Assembly (NCBI GenBank): GCA_017960415.1
Contig: JAGCZE010000007.1
Location: 1 to 6,078 of the forward strand
DNA length: 6,078 nucleotides
Reading direction: 5' to 3'
From: Lachnospiraceae bacterium
GTDB taxonomy: Bacteria; Bacillota_A; Clostridia; Lachnospirales; Lachnospiraceae
Shown here: positions 5,878 through 6,078 of the stretch, one piece after another
Position numbering within the stretch: position 1 is the first letter of the stretch
How the letters are laid out: every line of letters starts with the position of its first letter
Made by a program: the position numbers and the translations under genes
Notes under the pieces: generated by a model
The model's database searches: none
What the model saw: only the letters and a program-made list of their open reading frames with translations
What the model was told of the DNA's origin: nothing

Positions 5878-6078
5878 TCATATATCCATCTCTTTATACA
5901 TCGCCGCCACCAGATGATCGATATTCTGGGGCTGCACCGTCAGTTCCCTTATGGTTCCGGCTTCATGCAGGCGTTCGATCAACAGTGCCGTGGGAAATTC
6001 CGCGGGCGAGTACACGATATCAAGGCTTCCGCCCTCATTTTCGATCGGGATCGTTTCAGGCAGAACCGGTATCACGCC
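5878..6078 (-). CDS. ABC transporter ATP-binding subunit, C-terminal end only
   Basis: Only the last 66 residues are in the window; the gene continues past the right edge. The ABC signature motifs (Walker A, LSGGQ, Walker B) would lie outside. The visible part has the mixed strand-helix pattern of the C-terminal appendix of exporter ATPases: a short strand (LDIVYS), a helix (ALLIERLHEAG), the strand IRELTVQP, then NIDHLVAAMYKEMDI. That last piece matches the common ending in which a strand is followed by a (I/E)(E/D)-x-(I/L)-V-x-x-(I/M)-Y helix in ATPases that power DUF990-type permeases. The permease pair directly downstream on the same strand strongly supports this reading. The assignment rests on the tail and context, not on catalytic motifs. 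Confidence 0.75.
   Translation of the reverse strand, partial: GVIPVLPETIPIENEGGSLDIVYSPAEFPTALLIERLHEAGTIRELTVQPQNIDHLVAAMYKEMDI

Overview
The window reads as one run of minus-strand genes (transcribed from high to low coordinates) from a bacterium that looks like a Firmicute of the Clostridia. My best guess is a Lachnospiraceae-type genome. The grounds are A/G-rich Shine-Dalgarno sites, moderate GC content, and a 7TM hybrid histidine kinase with PAS, kinase, receiver and HPt modules of a style I associate with that group. This is recognition from memory, not a database result. Both ends of the window cut through genes.

In transcription order: (1) 6078-5878 is the last 66 residues of an ABC transporter ATP-binding subunit. 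(2) 5877-5717 is a 161-bp gap with a possible promoter and a tiny SD-equipped ORF. (3) 5716-4925 and 4922-4122 encode two ABC-2-type permeases of the paired DUF990-like family (COG4587/COG3694 type), separated by 2 bp. (4) About 4150-4007 holds four tandem 36-bp units that begin inside the 3' end of the second permease gene and fill the gap up to the next gene. (5) 3992-939 is a 1017-residue hybrid sensor histidine kinase with a GTG start. (6) 857 to the window edge is the first 285 residues of a lactose/cellobiose-type PTS EIIC membrane domain. In Clostridia this type is sometimes fused to a cyclic-di-GMP phosphodiesterase (EAL) domain, but any fusion would lie outside the window.

Together, genes 1-3 should make a complete ABC exporter of unknown substrate. 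The kinase carries histidine, aspartate and histidine phosphosites in one chain, but no DNA-binding response regulator is visible in the window. The arrangement suggests an exporter linked to membrane signalling, with the EIIC protein either a transporter or the sensory half of a second signalling protein.

The most unusual features are small-scale. The 36-bp array appears to be copies of the 3' end of the permease gene; it leaves one reading frame open that ends in a 4-bp GTGA overlap with the kinase start. A 39-bp (13-residue) tandem repeat lies inside the kinase linker. The only strong Shine-Dalgarno site upstream of the EIIC gene is correctly spaced for an in-frame ATA codon, not for the first ATG. 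I see no RNA genes, CRISPR, insertion sequences or convincing rho-independent terminators, and no gene-free stretch longer than about 160 bp.
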